The notes under the pieces were generated by a model that was not told where the DNA came from, made no database searches, and worked only from the letters and a program-made list of their open reading frames with translations. Below, in pieces: positions 21,113 to 30,248 of a stretch of 64,000 nucleotides of DNA. Position 1 is the first letter of the stretch, and every line of letters starts with the position of its first letter. Source of the DNA: Bog-473 sp963728845 (GTDB lineage: Bacteria > Actinomycetota > Acidimicrobiia > Acidimicrobiales > RAAP-2); the NCBI GenBank assembly GCA_963728845.1, contig CAVSLS010000044.1, forward strand, positions 1 through 64,000, in the 5' to 3' direction. Made by a program: the position numbers and the translations under genes.

Positions 21113-23437
21113 TCAATCGACCGATGCGACCGCAGCTTCGGCCCGGGTCGATTCGGCCGCCTCGGCGTCCATCGGCTCGGGCGCCCGCTTCGAGAAAGCG
21201 AGGGCGGCAAGCAGGACCACGAGGGCCACACCGGCGATGGCCAGGCGCGTCCCGGTGTGGTTCCGCAGGGTGATGACGGCCGGCAGGATGAGCAGTGACA
21301 CCAGGTTCATCACCTTGATCATCGGGTTGAGCGCCGGGCCGGCCGTGTCCTTGAACGGGTCGCCCACCGTGTCGCCGATGACAGCGGCCTTGTGCGCCTC
21401 CGAGCCCTTGCCGCCCTCGTGGCCGTCCTCGATGTACTTCTTCGCGTTGTCCCAGGCGCCACCGGAGTTCGACAGCGTGTTGGCCAGCAGCTGCCCGGTG
21501 AGGATGGTGCCGGCCAGGAAGGCGCCGAGCGCGAAGTAGTTGATGCCGAAGCCGATGATGACCGGGGACAGAATGGCGAGCAGCGCCGGCGTCGCCAGCT
21601 CGCGCTGGGCGGCGGCGGTGCAGATGCCGATGACGCGGCCGTACTCGGGCTTCTCGGTGTAGTCCATGATGCCCGGGTGCTCGCGGAACTGGCGCCGCAC
21701 CTCGAGCACCACAGTCCCCGCGGAACGCCCGACGGCCCGGATGGCGAGCGACGAGAACAAGAAGCCGATGGACCCGCCGATGAGGAGCCCGATGAAGGTC
21801 TTCGGGTTGGAGACGTTGATCTGGGTGAACGGCGAGACCAGGAGCTGGTTGGCGTGCAGGTGCAGGTTCAGCTGCGAATTGATCGTCTCGATGAAGGCGG
21901 AGAAGAGCGCCACGGCGGCGATGACGGCCGAGCCGATCGCCACGCCCTTGGTGATGGCCTTGGTCGTGTTGCCCACGGCGTCGAGACTCACCATGACGCG
22001 CTCGGCCTCGCCGGTGAACTCGCCCGACATCTCAGCGATGCCCGCCGCGTTGTCCGACACCGGCCCGAAGCTGTCCTCGGACACGACCATGCCCGCCGTG
22101 GCCAGCAGGCCGATCCCAATGAGTGCGACGAGGTAGAAGGTGAGCTCGATGTTGCCGTTCCCCAACCCGATGGCCACGCCGAGAGCGATGGCGATGGCGA
22201 TGATGGCCCACACCGAAGACTCGAGTCCGATGGAGAAGCCCGACAGCACGGTGGTGGCCGGCCCGGTGCGGGCCGACTGCGCGATCTCCCTGACCGGGCC
22301 GCGTTCGGTGGAGGTGAACTGCTCGGTGATCTGGCTGGCCACGAGCGAGAGGACGACACCGGTCAGCACGGCCCAGAACACCTTGAGGTCGTGCACGTAG
22401 TACTGGGCCACGAGGAAGGCGCCGACCACGGTGAGCAGCGCGGCGAGCCAGAAGCCTCGGTTGATGGGAGCGAGCGCGTTGCGGTCGCTCTTGCGGGCCC
22501 GCACCACGAGGACGCCGATGACCGAGGCGAAGATCCCGATGGCCGGCACGATGAGGGGGAAGAGCACGGCGGGGGTCGGGTTCTTGTGGATGGAGCCGAA
22601 GGCCGAGTACCCGAGGATGAGCGACGAGATGATCGTGATCTCGTAGGACTCGAAGAGGTCGGCCGCCATGCCGGCGCAGTCGCCGACGTTGTCGCCCACG
22701 TTGTCGGCGATGGTGGCCGCGTTGCGGGGATCGTCCTCGGGGATCCCGGCCTCCACCTTGCCGACCAGGTCGGCGCCGACATCGGCCGCCTTGGTGAAGA
22801 TGCCGCCGCCGACACGCATGAACAGGGCGATCAGCGAGGCGCCGAAGGCGAACCCGATGAGCACCGCCGTGGCCGAGTTCTGGAAGATGAGGACGATGCC
22901 GGTCGCGCCGACCAACCCGAGACCGACGCAGAGCATGCCGGTCACGGCGCCGGTGCGGAAGGCGACCCGGAGGGCCTCCGCCATGCCGCCGCCCTTGGAG
23001 GCCGCGGCGGCGGTACGGACGTTGCCCCGCACGGCGATGCTCATGCCGATGAAGCCGGTCAGTCCGGAGAAGGCGGCACCGAAGAGGAAGCAGATGACAC
23101 GGTAGAGGCCGTCCTGCTGGAACGTCAGCGCGACCCCGCCGTCGGGCTTCACCACCTTGGTGGCGGTGAAGAAGATGAGGATGGCGAGGGGGATGACGAT
23201 CATCGCGATGGCCCGGAACTGGCGTCCCAGGAAGGCCTGGGCCCCCTCCTGGACCGCCTGGGCGATCTCCTTCATCTTGGCCGTGCCCTGGTCGAAGGCG
23301 AGCACGTTGCGGGCGAGCAGCAGGCCGGCGGCGATGCCGACGATGCCGGCGACCAGGCAGATGTAGAGCCAGGTCTTGTCCACCCCGCCGAGATGGAAGG
23401 CCTGGTAGCCACCCTCGGCTGCGAGGAGATTGATCAT
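21113..23437 (-). CDS. hppA: Membrane-bound proton-translocating pyrophosphatase
   Basis: An intact 774-residue, roughly 16-helix membrane protein that couples PPi hydrolysis to H+ pumping. Pyrophosphate-binding motifs are present: GGGIFTKAADVGADLVGK with EDDPRNAATIADNVGDNVGD, and near the end DTVGDPFKDTAGPALNP. The potassium-determining site reads GNTTKAITKG, with Lys and Thr where K+-dependent enzymes have Ala and Gly, so it should be a K+-independent H+ pump. Start is ATG 23437 with a GGGA ribosome-binding site. It stands alone, transcribed toward topA. Confidence 0.95.
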   Translation of the reverse strand: MINLLAAEGGYQAFHLGGVDKTWLYICLVAGIVGIAAGLLLARNVLAFDQGTAKMKEIAQAVQEGAQAFLGRQFRAIAMIVIPLAILIFFTATKVVKPDGGVALTFQQDGLYRVICFLFGAAFSGLTGFIGMSIAVRGNVRTAAAASKGGGMAEALRVAFRTGAVTGMLCVGLGLVGATGIVLIFQNSATAVLIGFAFGASLIALFMRVGGGIFTKAADVGADLVGKVEAGIPEDDPRNAATIADNVGDNVGDCAGMAADLFESYEITIISSLILGYSAFGSIHKNPTPAVLFPLIVPAIGIFASVIGVLVVRARKSDRNALAPINRGFWLAALLTVVGAFLVAQYYVHDLKVFWAVLTGVVLSLVASQITEQFTSTERGPVREIAQSARTGPATTVLSGFSIGLESSVWAIIAIAIALGVAIGLGNGNIELTFYLVALIGIGLLATAGMVVSEDSFGPVSDNAAGIAEMSGEFTGEAERVMVSLDAVGNTTKAITKGVAIGSAVIAAVALFSAFIETINSQLNLHLHANQLLVSPFTQINVSNPKTFIGLLIGGSIGFLFSSLAIRAVGRSAGTVVLEVRRQFREHPGIMDYTEKPEYGRVIGICTAAAQRELATPALLAILSPVIIGFGINYFALGAFLAGTILTGQLLANTLSNSGGAWDNAKKYIEDGHEGGKGSEAHKAAVIGDTVGDPFKDTAGPALNPMIKVMNLVSLLILPAVITLRNHTGTRLAIAGVALVVLLAALAFSKRAPEPMDAEAAESTRAEAAVASVD

Positions 23438-23664
23438 TCCCGGTGTGCCCTTTCTGTTCCTGTCGGTCTTGCGCGGAGAGGGATGCAGGTGCCCCGTCCG
23501 TGCGGTGCGGCAGCGCTCAGCACCACGGCGTTCGAGTCGTGAGCCCGGGCCGAGGGCGCGCCGGCGACGTCGCACCCGACGCCGGGCCGTCGGGCACGTT
23601 AGCGACTGGCGCCGGAGCGGGCAATTTGGCCGCCACCGCCACCACCCCGCCCAGGCCCGGGCTT

Positions 23665-23997
23665 TCAGGGCTCGGTGGGATCGCTCTGCGCCCCCTGCAC
23701 CAGCTCGAAGGAGGGATTGAGCATGGCGGCGCGTCGCCCCCACTGACCGACCATGCCCTCGGCCACCAGACGGGCGCCGGGCTCGATCCCGGCGATCCTC
23801 GGCCGGCCCTGGAAGACGAGGAGCAGACCTCCGGTCCCGTCGCTCAACACGCACTCGAGGTTCGAGGTCCCCGCCCGGGGCTGGACCCGCACCGACTTCA
23901 CCCGTCCGGCCACCCGGACCCGCTGGCGCGCCTCCACCGCGGCGATGGGCGTGGTCGCCCCAGCCCGCTGGGCCAACGTCTCGTCGGCGGCCAGCAT
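23665..23997 (-). CDS. Small OB-fold nucleic-acid-binding-like protein
   Basis: About 110 residues. RVRVAGRVKSVRVQP, LECVLSDGTGGLLLVF and VAEGMVGQWGR have the strand pattern of an OB-fold of the tRNA-anticodon/RecJ-like type. Small OB-fold proteins of this type are often found beside APC transporter and TrkA genes in Actinobacteria, as here. No catalytic residues are evident and the role is unknown. It follows the KimA-like transporter on the same strand with almost no gap. Confidence 0.6.
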   Translation of the reverse strand: MLAADETLAQRAGATTPIAAVEARQRVRVAGRVKSVRVQPRAGTSNLECVLSDGTGGLLLVFQGRPRIAGIEPGARLVAEGMVGQWGRRAAMLNPSFELVQGAQSDPTEP

Positions 23998-24004
23998 CGC
24001 CCCC

Positions 24005-26117
24005 GGCCGCCGGTGCCCCTCCCTCCGGCCCGCCGGTCGGACCCGGCACGCCCGTCGGTGTCGACCCTTGCCGATCCGTCGCCACCCGGATCGCCGAGGC
24101 GCGCCCGCTGCACCGAGCGGCCGTAGGAGCGCACCCGCTCGCCGAAGCGGCCACCCACGGCGAAGGGGACGATGGTGGCGCTCACGTGCGGCACCTGGCC
24201 CAGCACCGCAGCGATCTTGTCGGCCGTGCGGTCGTGCAGGAAGCGCTGCCAGACCCTGGCGTAGCTGCGCCGGGGCAGCAGCACGGTGCACTCGGTGTCG
24301 CCGTCGAGTGTTGCGTCGGCCACGAGCTCGATCGCCGCCCGCCCCAGGCGGCGGTCGGGGCACTCGATGATGTCGAGCGGCAGGCGGGCCAGACCCAGCC
24401 GGCCCCAGTCGGCCTCGAGCTCGCGGGCGGCCTTGGTGTCGATGTCGAAGTGCACCGCGCGCAGGTCGTCGGGTGCCAGCGTCCGCGCGTACTGCAGGGC
24501 ACGCGCCGTCGCCATGTCGAGGCGGTCGACGAGGACGACCACGACGTGCCGGCGCAGGACGGGCGCCTCCGTCGCCTCCACCACGCCCGTCTCGAGCATG
24601 TCGTCCTCCAGCGCGTACTGCCGGTGCATGCGGATCAGGCCGAAGTACGAGCAGCGGACCGACCACGAAGATCAGCCAGGCGCCCTCCTTGAACTTGGCC
24701 ACGGCGAAGATGAGCACGACCGTGAAGGACAGGAAGGCCGAGAAGCCGTTGATCACGACGCTGCGCCGCCAGTGGCCTCGCCGGGTCGGTCAGGTGGTGC
24801 TTGACCATGCCCGAGCCCGGCCATGGTGAAGCCGGTGAAGACACCGATGGCGTAGAGCGCCACCAGCCCGTTCACCTGTGCCTTGTAGACGAGGACGAGC
24901 GCGAGCGCGACGCCGGCCAGGACCAGGATCCCGTTGGAGAAGGCGAGCCGGTGGCCGCGACGCGTCAGCTGGCGGGGAAGGAAGCGGTCGCCGGCCACGA
25001 AGCTGGCCAGGTACGGGAACCCGTTGAAGCTCGTGTTGCCGCCCGTGTAGAGGATCAGCATGGTGGCCAACTGGACCATGTAGAAGCCCAGGTGGCCGAG
25101 CGCGCTGGTGCCGAACACGGCCTTCACTTCCTGGGACACCACGGTGGGCGAGCCGATGGCGTAGGGGACGGCGTGGGTCCACCGCGCCAGCAGCGTCACC
25201 CCGAGGACGAGAAAACCCAAGGGTCGAGCTCATGGCGACCAGCGTCTGGCGGGCGTGCCTGGCCTCGGGGCGGCGGAAGCTGCTCACGCCGTTGGAGATC
25301 GCCTCGAGGCCGGTGAGCGACGATCCGCCGTTGGCGAAGGAGCGCAGCAGCGAGATGAAGGCCAGCCCCATCAGCCATCCCGAGCCCGGCGTGCCGATCT
25401 TCCCCCCGTAGAGCTCGCTCGGCGGTGGCAGCGGGATCTGGTGCAGCTGGCCGAGCGCCTCCTTGACGAAGCCGACGACGATCACCGACAGCCAGCGAGA
25501 AGACGAAGAAGTAGGTGGGGATGGCGAAATAGCTGCCGGCCTCGCGGATGCCCCGCAGGTTGCCGTACAGGAGGAGCAGCACGACGCCGACGGTGATGGC
25601 GACGGTGTCGGTCGTGTTGGCGAGGCTGGGCACGGCACTGGTGAGCGCCGCGGTGCCGGCCGACGACTGCACGGCGACGGTGACCGTGTAGTCGATCAGG
25701 AGGGCCACCGCGGCGATCTGGGCGACCTTGGGCCCGAAGTTGTCGCGCGCCACCACGTAGGAGCCGCCGGCCTTGGTGTAGAGCTGGATCACCTCGAGGT
25801 AGGAGAGGGTGACGAAGAAGAGGACGCCCAGGATGGCCAACGTGATGGGGACGACCAGCGCGAAGGCGGCCAGGCCGACGTAGGGCACCAGCTGGGTCAG
25901 CATCTCCTCGGTGCCGTAGGCCGAGGACGAGATGCAGTCGGGCGCCAGCACGCCCAGCGCGATGGGCCGGCTCAGCCGCTCGGTGGCCAGCTGCTCGGTG
26001 ACCAGCGGCGGCCCGAGCAGCCTGTTCTTGAGCCGGTAGCGGCGGGTCTCGGGGATCGTCCTCGGCGGCCACGGCGGGCAGGGGGACCGTCGGCCGGGAC
26101 GTCGTCGGGGTCGCCAC
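24005..26117 (-). CDS. KimA-like APC-superfamily transporter, probable K+ importer (frameshifted)
   Basis: A 12-helix APC permease with a cytoplasmic C-terminal domain. The segments SSSAYGTEEML, YTKAGGSYVVARDNFGP, DYTVTVAVQSSAGT, SLTGLEAISNGV and NTSFNGFPYLASFVAGDRFLPRQ follow the pattern of Bacillus KimA (YdaO), a high-affinity K+/H+ symporter whose C-terminal domain binds c-di-AMP. The C-terminal universal-stress-like domain here begins near RHVVVVLVDRLDM. The frame breaks near 26,060, 25,490, 25,210, 24,810 and 24,650. The 3' end is uncertain because no stop precedes the OB-fold gene in any frame. It diverges from two RCK genes, which fits a potassium function; substrate is inferred. Confidence 0.75.
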
Positions 26118-26197
26118 GGCCACACAGTAGAAGGAAATCTGCACTCCTGTTCCGGTCCGGTTTTTGCGTGACCCGACCCGGCGTGTTGCACTGTGGC

Positions 26198-26876
26198 GTG
26201 CACGTGATCGTCGTCGGGTGTGGCCGCGTGGGTTCGGGCCTCGCCATCTCGCTCAGCGCCGAGGGCCACTCGGTCGCCGTCATGGACAAGTCGTCCAGGG
26301 CCTTCCGGCGCCTCAAGGGCTGGGACGGGCCGTGCATCGTCGGCTCGGGGTTCGACCGCGACGACCTCGAGAAGGCCGGGGCGCTGCACGCCGGCGCGCT
26401 GGCCGCCGTCACCAGCGGGGACAACACGAACATCCTGACCGTGCGCATCGCCCGCGAGACCTACAAGATCCCCAACGTGGTGGCCCGCATCTACGACCCC
26501 CGACGGGCCGAGATCTACCAGCGCCTCGGGCATCCCCACCGTGGCCACCGTCACGTGGACCATCGACCAGGTCCGGCGGCGCCTGCTGCCCGACGAGGAC
26601 GTGGCCGACTGGTCCGACCCCACGGGACGCCTCGCACTGGTCGACCGCTCACTCCCCGACGCCTGGGCCGGCAGGCCGCTGTGCGACCTGGAGCAGCCCG
26701 GGCAAGCCTCAGCCTCGTAGCGGTGACCCGTGCCGGCGTGCCGCGGCTCGATGCCCGCGAGCTCGTCGGCCAGGAGGGCGACGTCCTGCACTTCGCCGTC
26801 CTCGACGACGCGTTGGCCGAGCTCGACGAGACAGCTGGCCCGGCGACGCCAGCCGAACGCGAGCAGACGTCCGTGA
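26198..26876 (+). CDS. trkA: TrkA-type RCK potassium-channel regulatory protein 1 (frameshifted)
   Basis: NAD-binding regulatory subunit of K+ uptake systems. It starts at GTG 26198 with the Rossmann motif IVVGCGRVGSGLA. GSGFDRDDLEKAG and TSGDNTNILTVRIARE follow, then a TrkA-C-like domain ending near EREQTS. Homology leaves the first frame near 26,530 and returns near 26,700. A TGA at 26,874-26,876 would end it in the third frame, overlapping the GTG start of the next gene; as sequenced the two genes read through as one. It is divergent from the KimA-like transporter. Confidence 0.75.
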
Positions 26877-27543
26877 AGGTCGCCATCGCCGGGGCGGGAA
26901 GCGTCGGCACCGCCATCGCGTCGGATCTGCACGCCAGCGGCCACGAGGTGCTCGTCTTCGAGCAGGACCCCGATCTCGTGGAGCGCTTGCGCCCCACCCT
27001 CGACGTCACTGGGTGGCGGCGGACGCGTGCGAGGTCTCCTCGCTCGACGCGGCCGGACTGGCCACGGTCGACGTCGTCGTCGCGGCCACCGGTGACGACG
27101 AGGACAACCTCGTGATCTCGCTGCTGGCCAAGCAGGAGTTCGCCGTGCCCCGCGTCGTGGCCCGGGTCAACCACCCCAAGAACCAGTGGCTCTTCAACGA
27201 GAGCTGGGGCGTGGACGTCTCGGTGTCGACCCCCCAGCTGCTCACCGCACTGGTCGAGGAGGCGGTCTCGGTCGGTTCGCTCGTCCGGTTGCTCCAGTTC
27301 CAGGGCGGCTCCGCCCACCTGGTCGAGATCACGCTGGCCGAAGACTCGCCGGCCCGCGACACGGCCATCGCCGACCTCGCGTTCCCCCGCGACGCCGTCG
27401 TGGTGGCGGTCGTCCGGGCGGACCGCCTGATCGTCCCCCGGGGCGACACGACGCTGCAGTCCGGCGACGAGGTGCTCGTCCTCGTCGCCGCGGCCGCCGA
27501 GGACGCGGTCCATTCGCTGTTCATCGCGGACCTGCAGGCGTAA
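26873..27543 (+). CDS. TrkA-type RCK potassium-channel regulatory protein 2 (frameshifted)
   Basis: Second RCK protein in tandem. The Rossmann motif VAIAGAGSVGTAIASDL is near the start. TGDDEDNLVISLLAKQEF and RVVARVNHPKNQWLF follow, then a TrkA-C domain (ARDTAIADLAFPRD, LQSGDEVLVLV). One frame change lies near 27,010. Tandem RCK pairs next to a KimA-like transporter are a recurring actinobacterial arrangement and suggest that the two proteins form a hetero-oligomeric nucleotide-sensing ring. Confidence 0.8.
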
Positions 27544-27664
27544 GCGAAACCGGACCGCAACCTCCGCGACGGCCCAGTTCACGAGCACCGAACGTTCGCG
27601 ACCTCGTCCTCCAATTGTCACGTGTGCTCAAGGACGGGCCCAGGTCGGCCGTACCATTACATAT

Positions 27665-28469
27665 ATGGAGGCGGCCTTCTTCGACCTCGACAAGACGGTC
27701 ATCGACCGCGCCTCCATCGCCGCGTTCGGGCGACCGTTCCTCAAGGGCGGGCTCATCAACCGCCGGCTGGTGGCCCGGGCCGCCATCTCGCAGCTGATCT
27801 ACCTCTACTTCGGGGCCGACGAGGAACGCCTCGTGCGCGTCCGCGAATCGATGCTGGCGGTGACCAAGGGCTGGGACCGGGCCCAGGTGCGCCAGATCGT
27901 CCGCGAGACGATGCTCCAGACGATGGAGCCGATCATGTACGCCGAGGCGCTCGAGCTCATGGAGCTGCACCGGGCGGCAGGCCACCGTGTGTACCTGGTG
28001 TCCGCATCGCCCGAAGAGATCGTGCTGCCCCTGGCGGACCTCCTGGGCGTCGACGGTGCCATCTGCTCGCGGGGCGAAGTCGACGAGCAGGGCCGCTACA
28101 CCGGGCGCATGGCCTTCTACGCCTACGGCGAGTCGAAGGCGACCGCCATGCGCGAGCTGGCGGACGCGCACGGGCATCGACCTCGCGGCCAGCAGCGCCT
28201 ACTCGGACTCGGCGACCGATCTCCCCATGCTCGAGGCGGTCGGGCGCCCGGTGGCGGTCAACCCCGACCGCGCCCTGGCCAAAGTGGCACGCGAGCGCGG
28301 CTGGGAGGTGCGCAACTTCACGAAGCCGATCCGCCTCCGCGATCGGGTCGGCCGCACGACGCCGGTGGTGACGACGAGCCTCGCCGTCGCCGGCGCGGCG
28401 CTCATCTTGTGGCGGCGCGGCCTGCGCGGCCGTCACGCGCCGGGGCCGACCGGCCGGCGCGCCGCCTAG
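27665..28469 (+). CDS. HAD-IB family phosphatase (one frameshift)
   Basis: SerB-like haloacid-dehalogenase hydrolase. Motif I is FFDLDKTVIDR at the N-terminus, motif II is VYLVSASPEEI, and motif IV lies in SSAYSDSATDLPMLE. A C-terminal hydrophobic helix follows (VVTTSLAVAGAALILW). The frame shifts near 28,175. Actinobacterial HAD-IB proteins of this size are often fused or linked to acyltransferases in lipid metabolism, but no acyltransferase is nearby. Start ATG 27665 has no good ribosome-binding site, and TACCAT/TACATA lies just upstream, so the mRNA may be leaderless. Confidence 0.8.
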
Positions 28470-28489
28470 CGCGCGAGTCCCCAGGCGCC

Positions 28490-28564
28490 CTACGCGTCGC
28501 GGAGGCGGCGGGCGGCGATGACGCCGAGGGCGACCAGCAGGGCGAGGACGATCAGCTTCTTCAT
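28490..28564 (-). CDS. 24-residue membrane peptide, DLW-39-like
   Basis: The frame from ATG 28564 reads MKKLIVLALLVALGVIAARR and four more residues before TAG. This resembles the N-terminus of the tiny actinobacterial DLW-39 family (one hydrophobic helix), but the DLW end is absent. It could be a shorter relative, a frameshifted one or chance. It sits between the HAD gene and the sigma factor. Confidence 0.35.
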   Translation of the reverse strand: MKKLIVLALLVALGVIAARRLRDA

Positions 28565-28601
28565 GACCGTGAAGCCTAGGCGCCGCTAGACCGTCAGCAG
28601 G

Positions 28602-29537
28602 TCACGCGCCCCGGTGTCCGAGGACGGGATGGCGCAGCTTCGACATGGCGCGGGCCTCAATCTGGCGGATCCGCTCCCGGGTCAGGTTGAAGTGCTCGCC
28701 CACCTCCTCGAGGGTGCGGGGCTCACCCCGGTCCAGCCCGAAGCGCAGGCGCAGGATCTCCCGCTCCCGTTCGTCGAGCGGGGAGAGGAGCCGGCCGATC
28801 TCGTCGGGCAGCAGCGACACCGCGGCGACCTCGAAGGGCGACTCGGCGGAACGGTCCTCGACCACGTCGCCCAGCTCGGCGTCCCCGTCCTCACGCAGCG
28901 GCTCGGACAGCGACAGCGGCTCGGCACGGAACCGCAGGGCCTCGACCAGCTTGTCCTCGGGCATCTCGACCTCGACGCCGAGCTCGGCCAGCGTGGCCGG
29001 GCGGCCGAGCTTGAGCTCCAGGCGCGCCTGGGCCTTCTGCACCCGGGCCAGGGTGTCGCCGGCGTGCACGGGCAGGCGGATCGTCCGCCCCGTGTTGGCG
29101 ATGCCCCGGGTGATGGCCTGACGGATCCACCAGGTGGCGTACGTGGAGAACTTGAAGCCCTTGCGCCAGTCGAACTTCTCGACGGCGTGCATCAGGCCGA
29201 GATTCCCCTCCTGGATCAGGTCGAGCAGGGGCAGGCCCGACGCCTGGTACTTCTTGGCGATGGAGACCACGAGCCGCAGGTTCGACTGCACGAACGTCTG
29301 CTGGGCCTGCTCGCCCTCCATGACGGCGCGGCGGAGTTCACGCTTCTTCGCCGTGGTCAGGCCCTTGGGCGCCTTGGCCACCTCCGCCTCGGCGGCCCTC
29401 CCCGCCTCGATGGCCTGGGCCAACCTGACCTCGTCGTCCTTGGTCAGCAGTGGGTACTGACCGATGTCCGTCAGGTAGAGCCGTACGAGATCCTCGTCGT
29501 CGCGCTCGATTCGTTCCTTCGCCAAGATCGTCGCCAA
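28602..29537 (-). CDS. RNA polymerase sigma factor, RpoD/SigA family
   Basis: Sigma-70 group 1/2 factor of about 311 residues. Region 1.2 reads DLVRLYLTDIGQYPLLT. Region 2 includes NLRLVVSIAKKY, LDLIQEGNLGLMHAVEKFD and FSTYATWWIRQAI. Region 3 covers ITRGIANTGRTIRLPVH. Region 4 ends with LEEVGEHFNLTRERIRQIEARA. There is no long N-terminal region 1.1, so it may be SigA or a close SigB-type paralogue. The start is uncertain: the homology begins near 29,537 at a TTG, with GGAAGG immediately upstream. Confidence 0.85.
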   Translation of the reverse strand: MATILAKERIERDDEDLVRLYLTDIGQYPLLTKDDEVRLAQAIEAGRAAEAEVAKAPKGLTTAKKRELRRAVMEGEQAQQTFVQSNLRLVVSIAKKYQASGLPLLDLIQEGNLGLMHAVEKFDWRKGFKFSTYATWWIRQAITRGIANTGRTIRLPVHAGDTLARVQKAQARLELKLGRPATLAELGVEVEMPEDKLVEALRFRAEPLSLSEPLREDGDAELGDVVEDRSAESPFEVAAVSLLPDEIGRLLSPLDEREREILRLRFGLDRGEPRTLEEVGEHFNLTRERIRQIEARAMSKLRHPVLGHRGA

Positions 29538-29690
29538 ACCTTCCGTCCCATGGCCTCGGCAAGGGGGACCCCACCGGGCTGTCGCGCTCGTGTGTGCAGT
29601 CCGGCACCCCGTTCCTGGCGCACGTGTGCTGCGGAGACAGTGTAATCGTGCTGTCAAGATGGGCATACAGCAGGGAAAATGCGGGTTTCT

Positions 29691-30248
29691 TCAAACGCCC
29701 GTTCGAACGCCTCCCCGAGCTCGACGCCCCTCCGATGCCGCGGCGGACCCCTCGACGAGGGCCCGGCCACCCCGGATCTCGCCCCTCAGGAGGCGCTGGG
29801 CCCCCGCCAGGGTGTCCATGACCGGTGCCTCGCAGACCGGAACGGCCGACGCCAGGTGGGCCACATAGGTCAGCTCCAGCCGAGGGAGGACCGTCTCGAC
29901 CAGGGCGGCGACGGCCGCCCGCTGGTCCGGCTCGGCCTCCAGGGCGTCGAGCGCTCCCGCCAGCGGCCCCACCGGCGCGACGACCAGGGCGGCCGGGTCG
30001 ATGCCCGCACGCACCGGGAGCCGCTCGGCCCAGCGGCCGGCGACCTCGCCATGGTGCCGGGAGACGGCTGCGCACCAGACCCGCAGCTCGGGTCCCGGCG
30101 CCGCGTCCGCGCCCTCACTCGGCGCCGACGCCCACACGCCGGTCAACTGGAAGATCCGGTGCTCGACCCAGCCGTAGGCGCCCACCAGACGGGCCAGCTC
30201 GTCGATGCCGCGCCACGGTCTCTCGGGGACGCCGGCCGCCTCAGCCAC
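29691..30248 (-). CDS. Uncharacterised alpha-helical protein
   Basis: 185 residues, intact, not recognised with confidence. The pattern (WRGIDELARLVGAYGWVEHR, SRHHGEVAGRWAERLP, ELTYVAHLASAVPVCEAPVM) suggests a helical bundle with conserved His and Glu, reminiscent of ferritin-like proteins of Acidimicrobiia. Start ATG 30248 overlaps the nadE stop by eight bases, so it is probably translated with nadE. Confidence 0.6.
   Translation of the reverse strand: MAEAAGVPERPWRGIDELARLVGAYGWVEHRIFQLTGVWASAPSEGADAAPGPELRVWCAAVSRHHGEVAGRWAERLPVRAGIDPAALVVAPVGPLAGALDALEAEPDQRAAVAALVETVLPRLELTYVAHLASAVPVCEAPVMDTLAGAQRLLRGEIRGGRALVEGSAAASEGRRARGGVRTGV

Noticed and set aside
21392..23542. A 716-residue open frame on the plus strand opposite hppA
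   Set aside because: Antisense of the conserved pyrophosphatase; highly biased to Gly, Asp, Glu and Arg, a normal effect of high G+C.
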